This document shows positions 8,237 to 20,354 of a DNA stretch of 64,000 bases, piece by piece. The stretch is from assembly GCA_035460165.1 (NCBI GenBank), contig DATHWW010000009.1, forward strand, positions 62,001 through 126,000. Reading direction: 5' to 3'. Within the stretch, counting starts at the first letter, position 1; every line of letters starts with the position of its first letter. Origin of the DNA: MM2 sp035460165. GTDB lineage: Bacteria; Pseudomonadota; Gammaproteobacteria; Burkholderiales; Methylophilaceae. Under the pieces are notes generated by a model. It had not been told where the DNA came from. It saw only the letters and a list, made by a program, of their open reading frames with translations, and did not search any database. Made by a program: the position numbers and the translations under genes.

Positions 8237-8689
8237 ATGGGAACACTCAATGACATTTTAAGCGCCGCTCAGCAGCGCGCACGCGAAAACGGCCTGTCTT
8301 ATGCCGGCTGCCTGACGCCATCGGAAGCGCAACAACTGCGGGAAGAAGTGCAAACGGCTCGGTTGGTCGACGTCCGCACTCGCCCCGAACTCGAACTGGT
8401 TGGCCGTATTCCGGACGCAATGCATATTGAATGGGCGTTTTACCCCGACATGCGACCCAACCCCGACTTTCTTGCCCAACTCAGCCAGCAAGTCGATCGC
8501 GAAGCGCTCGTGATGTTCATCTGCCGCACCGGCGGTCGCTCGCATAATGCCGCCGCAGTGGCTACGCAAATGGGATATACCAACTGCTATAACGTGCTGG
8601 AAGGTTTCGAAGGCGCCACCGACGCCGCAACCGGACAACGCGGAAAAATCAATGGCTGGAAGATGGCCGGCTTGCCCTGGGTGAATTGA
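8237..8689 (+). CDS. Rhodanese-like sulfurtransferase
   Basis: The 150-residue single-domain protein has the rhodanese signatures LVDVRTRPEL near residue 45 and the active loop CRTGGRSHNAA with catalytic Cys96. The loop is six residues (CRTGGR), as in sulfurtransferases. No signal peptide is seen, so it is probably cytoplasmic. The start ATG at 8237 has TTGGAGGG upstream. aroE follows after six bases and mtgA after that, so the three are likely co-transcribed. The donor and acceptor of sulfur cannot be told from the sequence. Its divergent position to glnA puts it under a possible NtrC influence. Confidence 0.88.
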   Translation: MGTLNDILSAAQQRARENGLSYAGCLTPSEAQQLREEVQTARLVDVRTRPELELVGRIPDAMHIEWAFYPDMRPNPDFLAQLSQQVDREALVMFICRTGGRSHNAAAVATQMGYTNCYNVLEGFEGATDAATGQRGKINGWKMAGLPWVN

Positions 8690-8695
8690 CGCGCG

Positions 8696-9511
8696 ATGGA
8701 TCGCTACGCTGTTATCGGCAACCCTGTGGAGCACAGCAAATCGCCTGTGATACACATGGAGTTCGCGCGCCAGACTGGGCAGGACATCGAGTACAGGCGG
8801 ATTCCCGCTCCACTGGATGACTTTCGCGCCACGGCGCTGCGTTTCCGCGACGAAGGTGGCAAAGGCCTCAATGTCACGATCCCCTTCAAGCTCGAAGCCT
8901 TTCAGCTGACAACCACGCTGACTTCGCGCGCCAGGCATGCCGAAGCGGTCAACACCCTGAAATTCGATCAGGAACGCATTATCGGTGACAACACCGATGG
9001 CGCCGGCCTCGTGCGCGACATTCAAAACAATCTCGGCATCGATATTGAAAGAAAGCGCATTCTTTTATTGGGAGCGGGCGGTGCTGCAAAGGGCGTTCTT
9101 TATCCTTTGCTGGATCAGGAACCGGCATTACTGGTGATCGCCAACCGCACGCTGGATCGCGCATTGGAAATGCAGCGCAAGGTCGAACAGCGCGACGTGC
9201 TCAATCGCACGGTCTCGGCCCAGACTTACGAATCCCTGGCAGGACTATCCTTCGATATCGTCATCAACGCCACCTCGGCAGGGCTCACCGATAGCGCGCT
9301 GCCTATCCCTCCCGGCATTTTTGCAGCCGACGCTCTGGCCTACGACATGATGTACGGCCGCGAAACGCCGTTCATGCAATTCGCACAACAGGAAGGCGCC
9401 CAGGTCGCCGATGGCCTCGGCATGCTGGTGGAGCAAGCCGCAGAGTCGTTCTATCTCTGGCGCGACGTTCGTCCCGACACGCGCAGCGTCATCAATAAAT
9501 TGCGCCAATAA
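8696..9511 (+). CDS. aroE: Shikimate dehydrogenase
   Basis: The 271-residue product shows the AroE substrate motifs GNPVEHSKSPVIH at the N-terminus and NVTIPFKLEAF with the catalytic lysine near residue 66. Next come GDNTDGAGLVRDI and the NADP-binding glycine loop LLGAGGAAKGV at about residue 125. It reduces 3-dehydroshikimate with NADPH in aromatic amino acid synthesis. aroB and aroK of the same pathway are elsewhere in this window (36-38 kb) on the other strand. Confidence 0.96.
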   Translation: MDRYAVIGNPVEHSKSPVIHMEFARQTGQDIEYRRIPAPLDDFRATALRFRDEGGKGLNVTIPFKLEAFQLTTTLTSRARHAEAVNTLKFDQERIIGDNTDGAGLVRDIQNNLGIDIERKRILLLGAGGAAKGVLYPLLDQEPALLVIANRTLDRALEMQRKVEQRDVLNRTVSAQTYESLAGLSFDIVINATSAGLTDSALPIPPGIFAADALAYDMMYGRETPFMQFAQQEGAQVADGLGMLVEQAAESFYLWRDVRPDTRSVINKLRQ

Positions 9512-9517
9512 CCACGT

Positions 9518-10210
9518 ATGAGTTGGCGCGGATTCCTTTGGCGCGGGCTGCTCGCGCTCGTTGTTCTTGTGCTGATCTACCAGCTATGGATCTTTTTGCA
9601 TATTTGCTGGTGGGTCAATCACAACCCCGGTTCCAGCGCGTTTATGGATGATCGCCTGGAGGTCATGCAGGATAAGAATCCGGCAGCGAAACTGCGCCAA
9701 AAATGGGTGCCGTACAAACGGATTTCCAACAATCTCAAGCGCGCGGTGGTAGTGGCCGAGGATTCAAAGTTCGTCATACACGAAGGCTTCGATTGGGATG
9801 GCATCCAGAAAGCGTATGAAAAGAACCTGAAGAAAGGCCGTGTCGTCGCTGGCGGATCCACCATCAGCCAACAACTCGCCAAAAACCTGTTCCTGTCCAC
9901 CCAGCGCACGCCGTGGCGCAAACTGCAGGAAGTCGTGATTACGCTGATGCTCGAAAAAATGATGAGCAAGCGCAGGATTCTGGAAATCTATCTCAACGTA
10001 ATCGAGTGGGGGAACGGCGTATTCGGCGCCGAGGCCGCAGCACGCCATTACTATGGCACTAGCGCCGCCGGTCTGAGCGCGTGGCAAGCCGCCAAGCTTG
10101 CGGCCATGATCCCGAATCCGCGCTATTACGATGACCATCGCAGCGCACGCGGACTTGCCCGCAGGACAGCCACCATTGCTGCCAGGATGCGCCTGGCCGA
10201 CCTTCCCTGA
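9518..10210 (+). CDS. mtgA: Monofunctional biosynthetic peptidoglycan transglycosylase
   Basis: The 230-residue protein has one N-terminal membrane anchor (GLLALVVLVLIYQLWIFL) and a GT51 domain. The catalytic block is VVAEDSKFVIHEGFDWDGI with its glutamate, and the second block is GGSTISQQLAKNLFLS. Further conserved stretches are EIYLNVIEWGNGVFGAEAAARHYYG and KLAAMIPNPRYYD. There is no transpeptidase domain, which separates MtgA from class A PBPs. It polymerises lipid II into glycan strands at the inner membrane. It starts six bases after aroE, a pairing often seen in betaproteobacteria. Confidence 0.95.
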   Translation: MSWRGFLWRGLLALVVLVLIYQLWIFLHICWWVNHNPGSSAFMDDRLEVMQDKNPAAKLRQKWVPYKRISNNLKRAVVVAEDSKFVIHEGFDWDGIQKAYEKNLKKGRVVAGGSTISQQLAKNLFLSTQRTPWRKLQEVVITLMLEKMMSKRRILEIYLNVIEWGNGVFGAEAAARHYYGTSAAGLSAWQAAKLAAMIPNPRYYDDHRSARGLARRTATIAARMRLADLP

Positions 10211-10251
10211 TCATTTAGTTACGAGCCTGGCACGCCGTCGGGCTAGTTCGA

Positions 10252-13065
<2,814 letters not shown>

Positions 13066-13133
13066 GCTGTCTCGAGAGTGGGTCAACCTGTTAATATACG
13101 CAATTTTCACCCCTCACCTCAATCATTTTTCCA

Positions 13134-14513
13134 ATGTCCAATCCGGAACGCATGACCCCCCTCGAGCTGCGAGCAAGCCTGAGCCTGGCCTCCATTTATG
13201 GCCTGCGCATGCTGGGAATGTTCCTCATCCTGCCGATTTTTGCGATTTATGCCGAAGGTTTGCCCGGCAACCCCAGTCATTTGATGATCGGCCTCGCACT
13301 TGGCGCTTATGGCCTCACACAAGCCGTATTCCAGCTGCCGTTTGGCATGGCATCCGACCGCTATGGTCGCAAGCGCGTGATTTATTTCGGGTTAGCGATA
13401 TTTGCCCTGGGTAGCCTGATCGCCGCCTTGGCGCAGACTATCGAAATGACCATCGTCGGCCGCGCGATTCAAGGCGCGGGGGCGGTTTCGGCCGCGGTGA
13501 CGGCCCTGGTCGCCGATCTGACGCGGGAAGAACACCGCACCAAGGCGATGGCGATGATAGGCGGCACCATCGGCATCACCTTCGCTTTTTCGCTGGTGGC
13601 CGGTCCTGCGCTCAACCAGTGGATAGGCATCCCCGGAATTTTCGCGCTGACCGGCATCCTGACCCTGCTGGCCATGCTGGTTGTCCGCTTTGTCGTGCCC
13701 GACCCGCAGGTCAGCCGCTTTCATTCCGATGCGGAAGCTTCCGCGTCCAAATTGTCGGAAGTGCTCAAGAACACCCAACTGCTACGCCTCAACTTCGGCA
13801 TTTTCGCGCTGCATGCGGCGCAGATGGCGATGTTCGTCGTCGTGCCCTTCGCCCTGATGAAAAGCGGCGGCCTCGACGCCAACCATCATTGGCAGATCTA
13901 CCTGCCGATCATGGGCATTTCCTTCGTATGCATGGTGCCGGCGATCATCTACGGCGAGAAAAAAGCCAAGCTTAAAAACGTATTCGTCGCTGCCATTGCA
14001 TTGATGTTCGGGGCGCAGCTGCTATTCGCGTCGTCGATCAACCAGTTCTGGGGCATCGTCGCCTCGCTGACGGCTTATTTCATTGCCTTCAATGTGCTCG
14101 AAGCCAGCCTGCCTTCGATAATCTCCAAGGTAGCCTCCGCCGCTTCCAAAGGCACGGCGATGGGTGTGTATAATACTTCGCAATCGCTGGGCATATTCCT
14201 CGGCGGAGCCGTGGGCGGCTGGTTATCGCACCTCCACGGCTATGCTGCGGTTTTCGTATTCTGCAGCGTGCTGATCGCTTTATGGCTACTCTTTGCCGCC
14301 AGCATGGAAGCACCGCCCGCCGTTAAAAGCCGCATGTTCCATCTTTCGGAAATGACAGCCGAAGAAGGGCAGCAACTCGCCGACCGCCTACTGCTGCTGC
14401 AAGGCGTACGCGAAGCCGTAGTACTGGCGGATGAAGGCGTGGCACTGCTCAAGGTAGACATGCATGCGTGGGATGAAGAGGCAGCACTGCAATTAATTGG
14501 AAAGGAACATTGA
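13134..14513 (+). CDS. MFS transporter, YajR-like, with C-terminal soluble domain
   Basis: The 459-residue protein has about twelve hydrophobic segments and the MFS motif A region GMASDRYGRKRVI between segments 2 and 3. After the last membrane segment (to about residue 390) a soluble tail of some 65 residues follows (ADRLLLLQGVREAVVLADEGVALLKVD and onward). This looks like the ferredoxin-like YAM domain of E. coli YajR. Substrate is unknown. It sits between uvrA and ssb, an order widespread in betaproteobacteria, and its stop codon is one base before the ssb ATG, so the two are probably co-transcribed. Confidence 0.87.
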   Translation: MSNPERMTPLELRASLSLASIYGLRMLGMFLILPIFAIYAEGLPGNPSHLMIGLALGAYGLTQAVFQLPFGMASDRYGRKRVIYFGLAIFALGSLIAALAQTIEMTIVGRAIQGAGAVSAAVTALVADLTREEHRTKAMAMIGGTIGITFAFSLVAGPALNQWIGIPGIFALTGILTLLAMLVVRFVVPDPQVSRFHSDAEASASKLSEVLKNTQLLRLNFGIFALHAAQMAMFVVVPFALMKSGGLDANHHWQIYLPIMGISFVCMVPAIIYGEKKAKLKNVFVAAIALMFGAQLLFASSINQFWGIVASLTAYFIAFNVLEASLPSIISKVASAASKGTAMGVYNTSQSLGIFLGGAVGGWLSHLHGYAAVFVFCSVLIALWLLFAASMEAPPAVKSRMFHLSEMTAEEGQQLADRLLLLQGVREAVVLADEGVALLKVDMHAWDEEAALQLIGKEH

Positions 14514-14514
14514 G

Positions 14515-15000
14515 ATGGCATCGGTAAACAAGGTAATTCTGGTCGGAAATCTGGGCCGCGATCCGGAAATGCGCTACATGCCTTCGGGCGATGCGCTGGC
14601 GTCGTTCAGCATCGCCACCACGGACACCTGGAAGGACAAGAGCGGGCAACGCCAGGAACGTACCGAATGGCATCGCATTTCGATGTTCGGCAAACAGGCG
14701 GAAGTGGCTGGCCAATACCTGAAGAAGGGATCGTCGGTCTACATCGAAGGCCGCCTGCAAACCCGCAAGTGGACCGACAAGGAAGGCCACGAGCGCAACA
14801 CCACCGAAGTGGTCGCAGACCGCATGCAGATGTTGGGCGGACGCACCGGCGGCAATGCCTTCGAGGTGATGGATGACGGTGACGACATGTCCCAGGCGCC
14901 CCGCCAGCAGTCCGCACGCGAACCGGCTTCCGGCGGCAACGCCAAACCGGCGGGCGGCGGTTCAGGCTTCGATGATTTCGAAGATGACATTCCGTTCTGA
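14515..15000 (+). CDS. ssb: Single-stranded DNA-binding protein
   Basis: The 161-residue product has the OB-fold start ASVNKVILVGNLGRDPEMRYMPSG and the conserved WHRISMFGKQAEVAGQYLKKGSSVYIEGRL. A glycine/proline/serine-rich linker leads to the acidic tip DDFEDDIPF, which binds partner proteins. Start ATG at 14515 is preceded by AAAGGAACATTGAG. SSB coats single-stranded DNA in replication, recombination and repair; being next to uvrA is the normal context. Confidence 0.97.
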   Translation: MASVNKVILVGNLGRDPEMRYMPSGDALASFSIATTDTWKDKSGQRQERTEWHRISMFGKQAEVAGQYLKKGSSVYIEGRLQTRKWTDKEGHERNTTEVVADRMQMLGGRTGGNAFEVMDDGDDMSQAPRQQSAREPASGGNAKPAGGGSGFDDFEDDIPF

Positions 15001-15030
15001 GTCGGATAAGTCGCAAGTAGTAAGTAAAAT

Positions 15031-15058
15031 AAACGGAGCCTGATTGGCTCCGTTTTTA
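15031..15058. terminator. Rho-independent terminator between ssb and glgB
   Basis: A ten-base perfect stem (15031-15040 with 15046-15055, core CGGAGCC/GGCTCCG) with a five-base loop ends in a run of T on the plus strand, 30 bases after the ssb stop. A-rich sequence on the other side may let it also stop the convergent glg transcript. Confidence 0.9.
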
Positions 15059-15115
15059 TTTGTTACAGCTATTTTCGATTCGAATCGGATTGATATCGAG
15101 GCGAAAGATCGGGAC

Positions 15116-17296
15116 TCAGCCCTCCCGTGCGATGACTATGGTTGACAGCGGGGGCAGGTCCAAGGCAAGTGAATATTGCCGATTCATCCATGGCCGATCT
15201 TCGGCAGGAATAAGCTCAGAGCCATTGCTCAGGTTGCTTCCGCCATAGCATTCCAAATCCGAGTTGAACACTTCGCGATAGCGGCCTTCATGGGGCACCC
15301 CAAGCCGGTAATTGTGGCGCGGCACCGGGGTCAGGTTGAGCACAACCAAGAGCATCTCGCCGCCATCGCCCTTGCGCAGAAAACTGAGCACGGATTGCTG
15401 TGCGTCATGGCAATCGATCCACTCGAAGCCCTGCCAGTCGAACTCGTAACGGTACAGGGCGGGCGAATGGCGATACAAATGATTGAGATCCTTCACCATG
15501 CGCTGCATTCCCCGATGTAGCGGGTAATCCTGCACATACCAGTCGAGCACGCCGGCGCTGTTCCATTCCAGCCCCTGGCCGAATTCGATGCCCATGAACA
15601 TGAGCTTTTTGCCGGGATGGGTGAACTGGTAGGCATACAGCGTGCGCAGGTTTGCGTGGCGCTGCCACTCGTCCCCCGGCATCTTGTTGAGCATGGAGCC
15701 CTTGCCGTGCACCACCTCGTCGTGCGAGAACGGCAGCATGAAATTTTCGCTAAAGGCATAGAGCATGCTGAAGGTGAGCAGGTCGTGATGGTATTGGCGG
15801 TGGATCGGCTCATGTGCCATGAAGCGCAGGGTGTCGTTCATCCAGCCCATGTTCCACTTCAGGTCGAAGCCCAAGCCACCGACGTCGGTCGGGCGGGTGA
15901 CGAGGGGCCAGGAGGTGGACTCCTCCGCGATCATCAGGATGCCGGGGCATTCATCGTGCAGCACGACATTGAGTTCGCGCAAAAAGTCGATGGCCTCCAG
16001 GTTCTCGCGGCCGCCGTACTGGTTGGGCACCCATTCGCCCTCGTTGCGGGAGTAGTCCAGGTATAGCATCGAAGCCACGGCATCGACCCGCAGGCCATCG
16101 ATATGCATTTCCTCCAGCCAGTACAGGGCGCTGGAAATCAGGAAGTTCTTTACCTCGTTGCGGCCGAAATTGAAGATCAGGGTGGCCCAGTCCAAGTGCT
16201 CCCCCAAACGAGGATCCTCGTGCTCATAGAGCGGCGTGCCGTCAAAGCGGGCGAGACCGTGGGCATCCTTGGGGAAATGCGCCGGCACCCAGTCCAGCAG
16301 TACGCCGATGTTATGGCGATGGCAGTGCTCCACGAAATAGCGGAAATCATCGGGTGCGCCGAATCGGCTGGTCGGGGCATAGTAGCCGGTAGTCTGGTAG
16401 CCCCACGAGAGGTCGAAGGGATGTTCCGTGATTGGCAGCAGTTCTATATGGGTAAAACCCATCTCCTTGACATAATCCACCAGGCGATGCGCCTGCTCGC
16501 GATAGTCGAGAAACTCGCCTTCGATGCCGCGCTGCCAGGACCCCGGGTGCACCTCGTAGACGGACATGGGTGAGTGCTGCCAATCGGCTTGTCTGCGTTT
16601 TTGCATCCACTCGCCGTCGCCCCATTGATACCGGCTCCTGCCAGCGACGATGGAGGCCGTGCGCGGGCGTAACTCCTGCTGCTGTCCGTAAGGGTCGGCC
16701 TTGAGCAGCACTTGCTCCGTGTGCCGATTGCGGATCTCGTACTTGTAAATATGGCCAGGCGATAGACCCGGAATGAACAGCTCCCAGATACCGCTGCCCC
16801 CTCTTACCCGCATAGGATGACAGCGGCCGTCCCAGTGGTTGAAATCCCCTACCACGCTGACGCGCTCGGCATTCGGCGCCCAGACTGCAAAACAAATACC
16901 GGGAACTCCATCGACTTCATGCTCGTGCGCCCCCATAAAGCGATAGGCATGACGATGCCGGCCCTCGCTGAAAAGGTGAAGATCGAAATCAGGCAGTTGT
17001 GGAGGATAGGTATAGGGATCGTGAGCGATATGTTCGTAATGCTCCCCATTCCGCCAGATCAGCCGATAATGCTCAGGCAGGCCATCCGGCTTGCCCCTCC
17101 ATTCGAAAAAATTACTTCCCGGCAAGCGCTCCAGGGGGATGTCGCCCTCGGCGATAAATATCTCGGTGGCATGTGGATTGAAAGCCCGCACCACGACCTC
17201 CTCGCCGTCAGGGTGCCGCCCGAGAACACTAAACGGTTCATGATGTCGTGCTTCGCTAATGCGCGCCAATTCGGCAACAAGTTGTGTTTGGTTCAT
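15116..17296 (-). CDS. glgB: 1,4-alpha-glucan branching enzyme
   Basis: The 726-residue protein is of normal GlgB length. It has an N-terminal N-domain, a CBM48 region (FAVWAPNAERVSVVGDFNHWDG near residue 130) and a GH13 barrel. The barrel shows DGLRVDAVASMLYLDY with the nucleophile Asp, MIAEEST with the acid/base Glu, and FSHDEVVHGKGSM. It makes the alpha-1,6 branches of glycogen. I start it at the ATG at 17296 (MNQTQLVAELARI), because the upstream open frame is composition noise. It is last in a minus-strand cluster GH57 - glgA - GH57-like - glgB with short gaps, so probably one transcript. Confidence 0.96.
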   Translation of the reverse strand: MNQTQLVAELARISEARHHEPFSVLGRHPDGEEVVVRAFNPHATEIFIAEGDIPLERLPGSNFFEWRGKPDGLPEHYRLIWRNGEHYEHIAHDPYTYPPQLPDFDLHLFSEGRHRHAYRFMGAHEHEVDGVPGICFAVWAPNAERVSVVGDFNHWDGRCHPMRVRGGSGIWELFIPGLSPGHIYKYEIRNRHTEQVLLKADPYGQQQELRPRTASIVAGRSRYQWGDGEWMQKRRQADWQHSPMSVYEVHPGSWQRGIEGEFLDYREQAHRLVDYVKEMGFTHIELLPITEHPFDLSWGYQTTGYYAPTSRFGAPDDFRYFVEHCHRHNIGVLLDWVPAHFPKDAHGLARFDGTPLYEHEDPRLGEHLDWATLIFNFGRNEVKNFLISSALYWLEEMHIDGLRVDAVASMLYLDYSRNEGEWVPNQYGGRENLEAIDFLRELNVVLHDECPGILMIAEESTSWPLVTRPTDVGGLGFDLKWNMGWMNDTLRFMAHEPIHRQYHHDLLTFSMLYAFSENFMLPFSHDEVVHGKGSMLNKMPGDEWQRHANLRTLYAYQFTHPGKKLMFMGIEFGQGLEWNSAGVLDWYVQDYPLHRGMQRMVKDLNHLYRHSPALYRYEFDWQGFEWIDCHDAQQSVLSFLRKGDGGEMLLVVLNLTPVPRHNYRLGVPHEGRYREVFNSDLECYGGSNLSNGSELIPAEDRPWMNRQYSLALDLPPLSTIVIAREG

Positions 17297-17321
17297 GCCA
17301 ATCTCCAGGTTGCAGTGGGCA

Positions 17322-18785
17322 TCAGAAGTCGTTCTGCATGATGGCATCAGCGCGACGGCATAACTCCTTGCCATAGTCGGTCCATATGCCCTCGCCCCAG
17401 TAGCGATAACAACTGGTCTCGGCGGAGAGCAGATGGAACAGAGCGTTGCGGTAACGGGTGTCCGAGGTGGGAATGCCGCGCTGGGTGACCGTGTTGTAGA
17501 AGCGCGTGCTGGCTTCATCCATCGGCTTCAGCACATGCTCGTAACCCTGCACCCAGGACATGCTGTTGGTCCAACTGCCCCCTTCCATGTGAAAGCGGTG
17601 GTTTTCGCGCCGGATGTCCTCGACCACCTGCGCCAGCCGGTCCGGCCCCTCGCCGGGTTTCATGCGCTCCCAAATCAGTTTCTGGAAAACGGGCTGGATG
17701 ACCGGCAAGTCGCCCTCGGCCACGCCCAGGGCGAACAGGTGTTCCAGGTACTCGGTGGCATTCATGGGAGGCGTTTCCGAGCCGCTGCTCTCGCGCATGA
17801 CCTCCAGGTATTTGGACGGGAATTCGTTCATCATCACGCCGCCGTTCTCGCCGTCAGCGATCTGGGTCACCAGCGGCGGCACCTCGCGGCCGCCGAGCGT
17901 CAGCGGGCCGAGTCCGCGCGCCTCGTAGTAGGGCTGCATCTGGGCCACCAGCTTGGTGTCCGAACCCTGGGTCTTGATGATGGCGATGATGCTGGCGGTC
18001 TCCCCCTTCGAGTTGGTGCAGACCAGGCGGTGCGGCAGATGGGCACGCTGGGGATGCCAGCCGTCCTCCGGTTGCTCGACGCTATGTTCCTGTACCAGCA
18101 CCCACTGGTAGCCGCATTCCCGCAGCGTCCTGACGAATTCGTAGGCCACGTCCGGATGGTTGGGCAGCGCCATTTCCGACGGCGAGAAGCCGCGCACGCG
18201 TGTCAGCGCCTCGCCGCCGAAGATGGCGGCGAAGTGGTGTTGCCAGGCGCGCACATGCAATCGGAAATCCTGGATGGGGGTGGAAGGGGCCACCGCGTGC
18301 CCCCAGGGTGCCCCCAGCCACTCGGTGCAGCGGCGGTAGTCGGGGTTGTTAGTGATCGTCGACAAGGTATCGAAGACGTCGTTGAGACCCATCTTGCGCA
18401 GACCATGCAGCAGCGTGCCGGAGTACTCCAGCATGATGCGGGGCTCCTTGCCTTCATGCACGAGCTGGGGGATAAATTCGCCCATGCGCTTGTAGCACCA
18501 GTGGAAGACCGAGGCATTGTGATTGTCGCCGACGCCTGGGTTCTCCATCATGTACTGCAGATTGCTGATGACCTCGGCCGTCTGCAGATCCCCGCCTCCC
18601 GCCGGAATGAGCGGCTGGTGCATGTGCAGAGCATTGGCAAACGCACTTTTGATGTGGCCGAAGTCGATCCTGCTCTCGGGCAGGAAGACCGGCCGTCCCT
18701 GAGCCTCGGCGATGATGCCCTCGATGTCGTTCTCCTGGCCGCAGAGATTGGGGCGGCTGTCAATGTATTCGGATAGCTGAGCCAT
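17322..18785 (-). CDS. GH57-like glycoside hydrolase/transferase family protein, uncharacterised
   Basis: The 487-residue product starts at an ATG with AAAGGAG eight bases upstream. It shows degenerate GH57 landmarks: NALHMHQPLIP (family region 1) near residue 53, GFSPSEMALP around residue 210 (region carrying the nucleophile Glu), and IADGENGGVMMNE (region carrying the acid Asp). The C-terminal AETSCYRYWGEGIWT is shared with the second GH57 protein of this cluster (AETSCNFFWGEAW). GH57 contains amylases, 4-alpha-glucanotransferases and branching enzymes. Lying between glgA and glgB argues for an alpha-glucan substrate, but the exact reaction cannot be read from the sequence. Confidence 0.75.
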   Translation of the reverse strand: MAQLSEYIDSRPNLCGQENDIEGIIAEAQGRPVFLPESRIDFGHIKSAFANALHMHQPLIPAGGGDLQTAEVISNLQYMMENPGVGDNHNASVFHWCYKRMGEFIPQLVHEGKEPRIMLEYSGTLLHGLRKMGLNDVFDTLSTITNNPDYRRCTEWLGAPWGHAVAPSTPIQDFRLHVRAWQHHFAAIFGGEALTRVRGFSPSEMALPNHPDVAYEFVRTLRECGYQWVLVQEHSVEQPEDGWHPQRAHLPHRLVCTNSKGETASIIAIIKTQGSDTKLVAQMQPYYEARGLGPLTLGGREVPPLVTQIADGENGGVMMNEFPSKYLEVMRESSGSETPPMNATEYLEHLFALGVAEGDLPVIQPVFQKLIWERMKPGEGPDRLAQVVEDIRRENHRFHMEGGSWTNSMSWVQGYEHVLKPMDEASTRFYNTVTQRGIPTSDTRYRNALFHLLSAETSCYRYWGEGIWTDYGKELCRRADAIMQNDF

Positions 18786-18823
18786 GAGTCTTGCTCCTTT
18801 TGCAAAGTTGCCGATGGAATAGG

Positions 18824-20296
18824 TCACTTGTGTCGGATGAGTTCATAAATGTTCTGATAATCCGTCCCCGGGCGATTCCCTGAGTAGTCGCAGCGCATGC
18901 CGTTTTTCATGAGGCTGCGGAAATCCCGCGGATAATCGAACCAGAGGCCGATGGCCCGGTTCATGGCCGATTCAAGCCCGCTGTGGTCGGCCTGGTGAAA
19001 GACATAGCCATTGCGCTCGCTCGTTGGACGCTCGGAATGGTCGCGATCGAAAACGGTATCGGCCAATCCGCCCACACAGCGCACGATAGGCACCGTACCG
19101 TAGCGCATGGCGATCATCTGCGTCAGCCCGCACGGCTCGAAGAGACTGGGCACAATCAGCATATCCACCCCCGCATAGATCAGATGGGCCAGTTCTTCGT
19201 TATAGCCGATCTCCAGGTGACAGTCGGGGTTGTCGTTGAGTTCATGCTTGAGCTGCCAGAACTCGGCGTTGATGCCGCGTTCCGGGCTGGAGCCCAACAA
19301 TACGAATTGCGCGCCCCGGCGCAAGGAATGGAACAACGCGTGGCGGATCAGCGTCACGCCCTTCTGCATGTCGAGGCGGCCAACGTAGGCGATCAGCGGC
19401 TTGTGTTCCTGGCGCAGCATCAAGCGTGCTCGCAGCGCCTCCTTGTTCTTGTTTTTGCCTGCAAGGTCGCCGATGCTGTAACGATGCGGAATGAGGGTAT
19501 CGGTTTCCGGATTCCACATGTCGTAGTCGAGGCCATTGAGGACGCCGCCGAACTTGTTCTGGTGGACATGCAGGGTATGGCCCAGTCCGTATCCCCACTC
19601 GGTGTGACGGACCTCCCAGGCGTGCCGCGGCGAAACGGTGGTCACGAAGTTTGAATAGACGACGGCGCCCTTGGTGAAATTGATGGCGCTTGGGTTGAAA
19701 TCATCGCCCATGCGATTGCGGTCATAGTAATGGCCGGGGCGGCCCAGACCGGTAAACCACAGTACATTCTCGCCGCCGATTCCCTGGTGTTTGAAGTTGT
19801 GGATGGTATGGCAGGCGCGGCAGTTTTCCATTCCGCTGTGCTTGTATATGTCATACAGCATGATAGGCACCAGCGCCGTTTGCCAGTCGTGGGTATGGAT
19901 GACGTCGGGCCGCTTGCCCGTCTGGAGCATGAATTCCAGGGCGCTCTTGGAAAAAAAGGCAAAGCGCATGTGCTCGTCGATACAACCGTAATAGGTGCCG
20001 CGGTTGAAAAAATTATCGGGGGAGTGCGGCTCGATAAAATAGCATTTGCGCCCGTGAACGAAGCCGAACCAGACAGTACAGCGGATGTGATAGTTGAACC
20101 ACGGCACCCACAGGTTCTCGTAGGTAACCTGGAGTCCCCAGATATGGTCGTAGCGCATGCAGTCATACTTGGGAAGAATGATCTCCACAGCATGGCCGCG
20201 AATTTCAAGTTCGCGGCTCAAGCCAAACACTACATCGCCGAGCCCCCCAACTTTGGCGACTGGTACACATTCGGATGCGACCATGGCGATGTACAT
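18824..20296 (-). CDS. glgA: Glycogen synthase
   Basis: The 490-residue GT5 enzyme opens with VASECVPVAKVGGLGDVV, the nucleotide-sugar-binding K-x-G-G-L motif of glycogen and starch synthases. It has HTHDWQTALVP in the N-terminal half and SLFEPCGLTQMIAMRYGTVPIV in the C-terminal half. It elongates alpha-1,4-glucan from a nucleotide glucose. The usual donor enzyme glgC is not in the window. Interestingly the middle contains HTIHNFKHQGI, as in standard GlgA, so the family call is secure. It lies 38 bases upstream of the GH57-like gene on the same strand. Confidence 0.93.
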   Translation of the reverse strand: MYIAMVASECVPVAKVGGLGDVVFGLSRELEIRGHAVEIILPKYDCMRYDHIWGLQVTYENLWVPWFNYHIRCTVWFGFVHGRKCYFIEPHSPDNFFNRGTYYGCIDEHMRFAFFSKSALEFMLQTGKRPDVIHTHDWQTALVPIMLYDIYKHSGMENCRACHTIHNFKHQGIGGENVLWFTGLGRPGHYYDRNRMGDDFNPSAINFTKGAVVYSNFVTTVSPRHAWEVRHTEWGYGLGHTLHVHQNKFGGVLNGLDYDMWNPETDTLIPHRYSIGDLAGKNKNKEALRARLMLRQEHKPLIAYVGRLDMQKGVTLIRHALFHSLRRGAQFVLLGSSPERGINAEFWQLKHELNDNPDCHLEIGYNEELAHLIYAGVDMLIVPSLFEPCGLTQMIAMRYGTVPIVRCVGGLADTVFDRDHSERPTSERNGYVFHQADHSGLESAMNRAIGLWFDYPRDFRSLMKNGMRCDYSGNRPGTDYQNIYELIRHK

Positions 20297-20354
20297 GGAG
20301 ACCCCTAAGAGTGGCTACCCTGCATGACGGAGACTTGCTCGACCCATTATTGCA

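Noticed and set aside
17433..18776. 447-codon open frame antisense to the GH57-like gene
   Set aside because: It mirrors the true gene, is rich in His/Gln/Arg/Val and has no ribosome binding site or domain.
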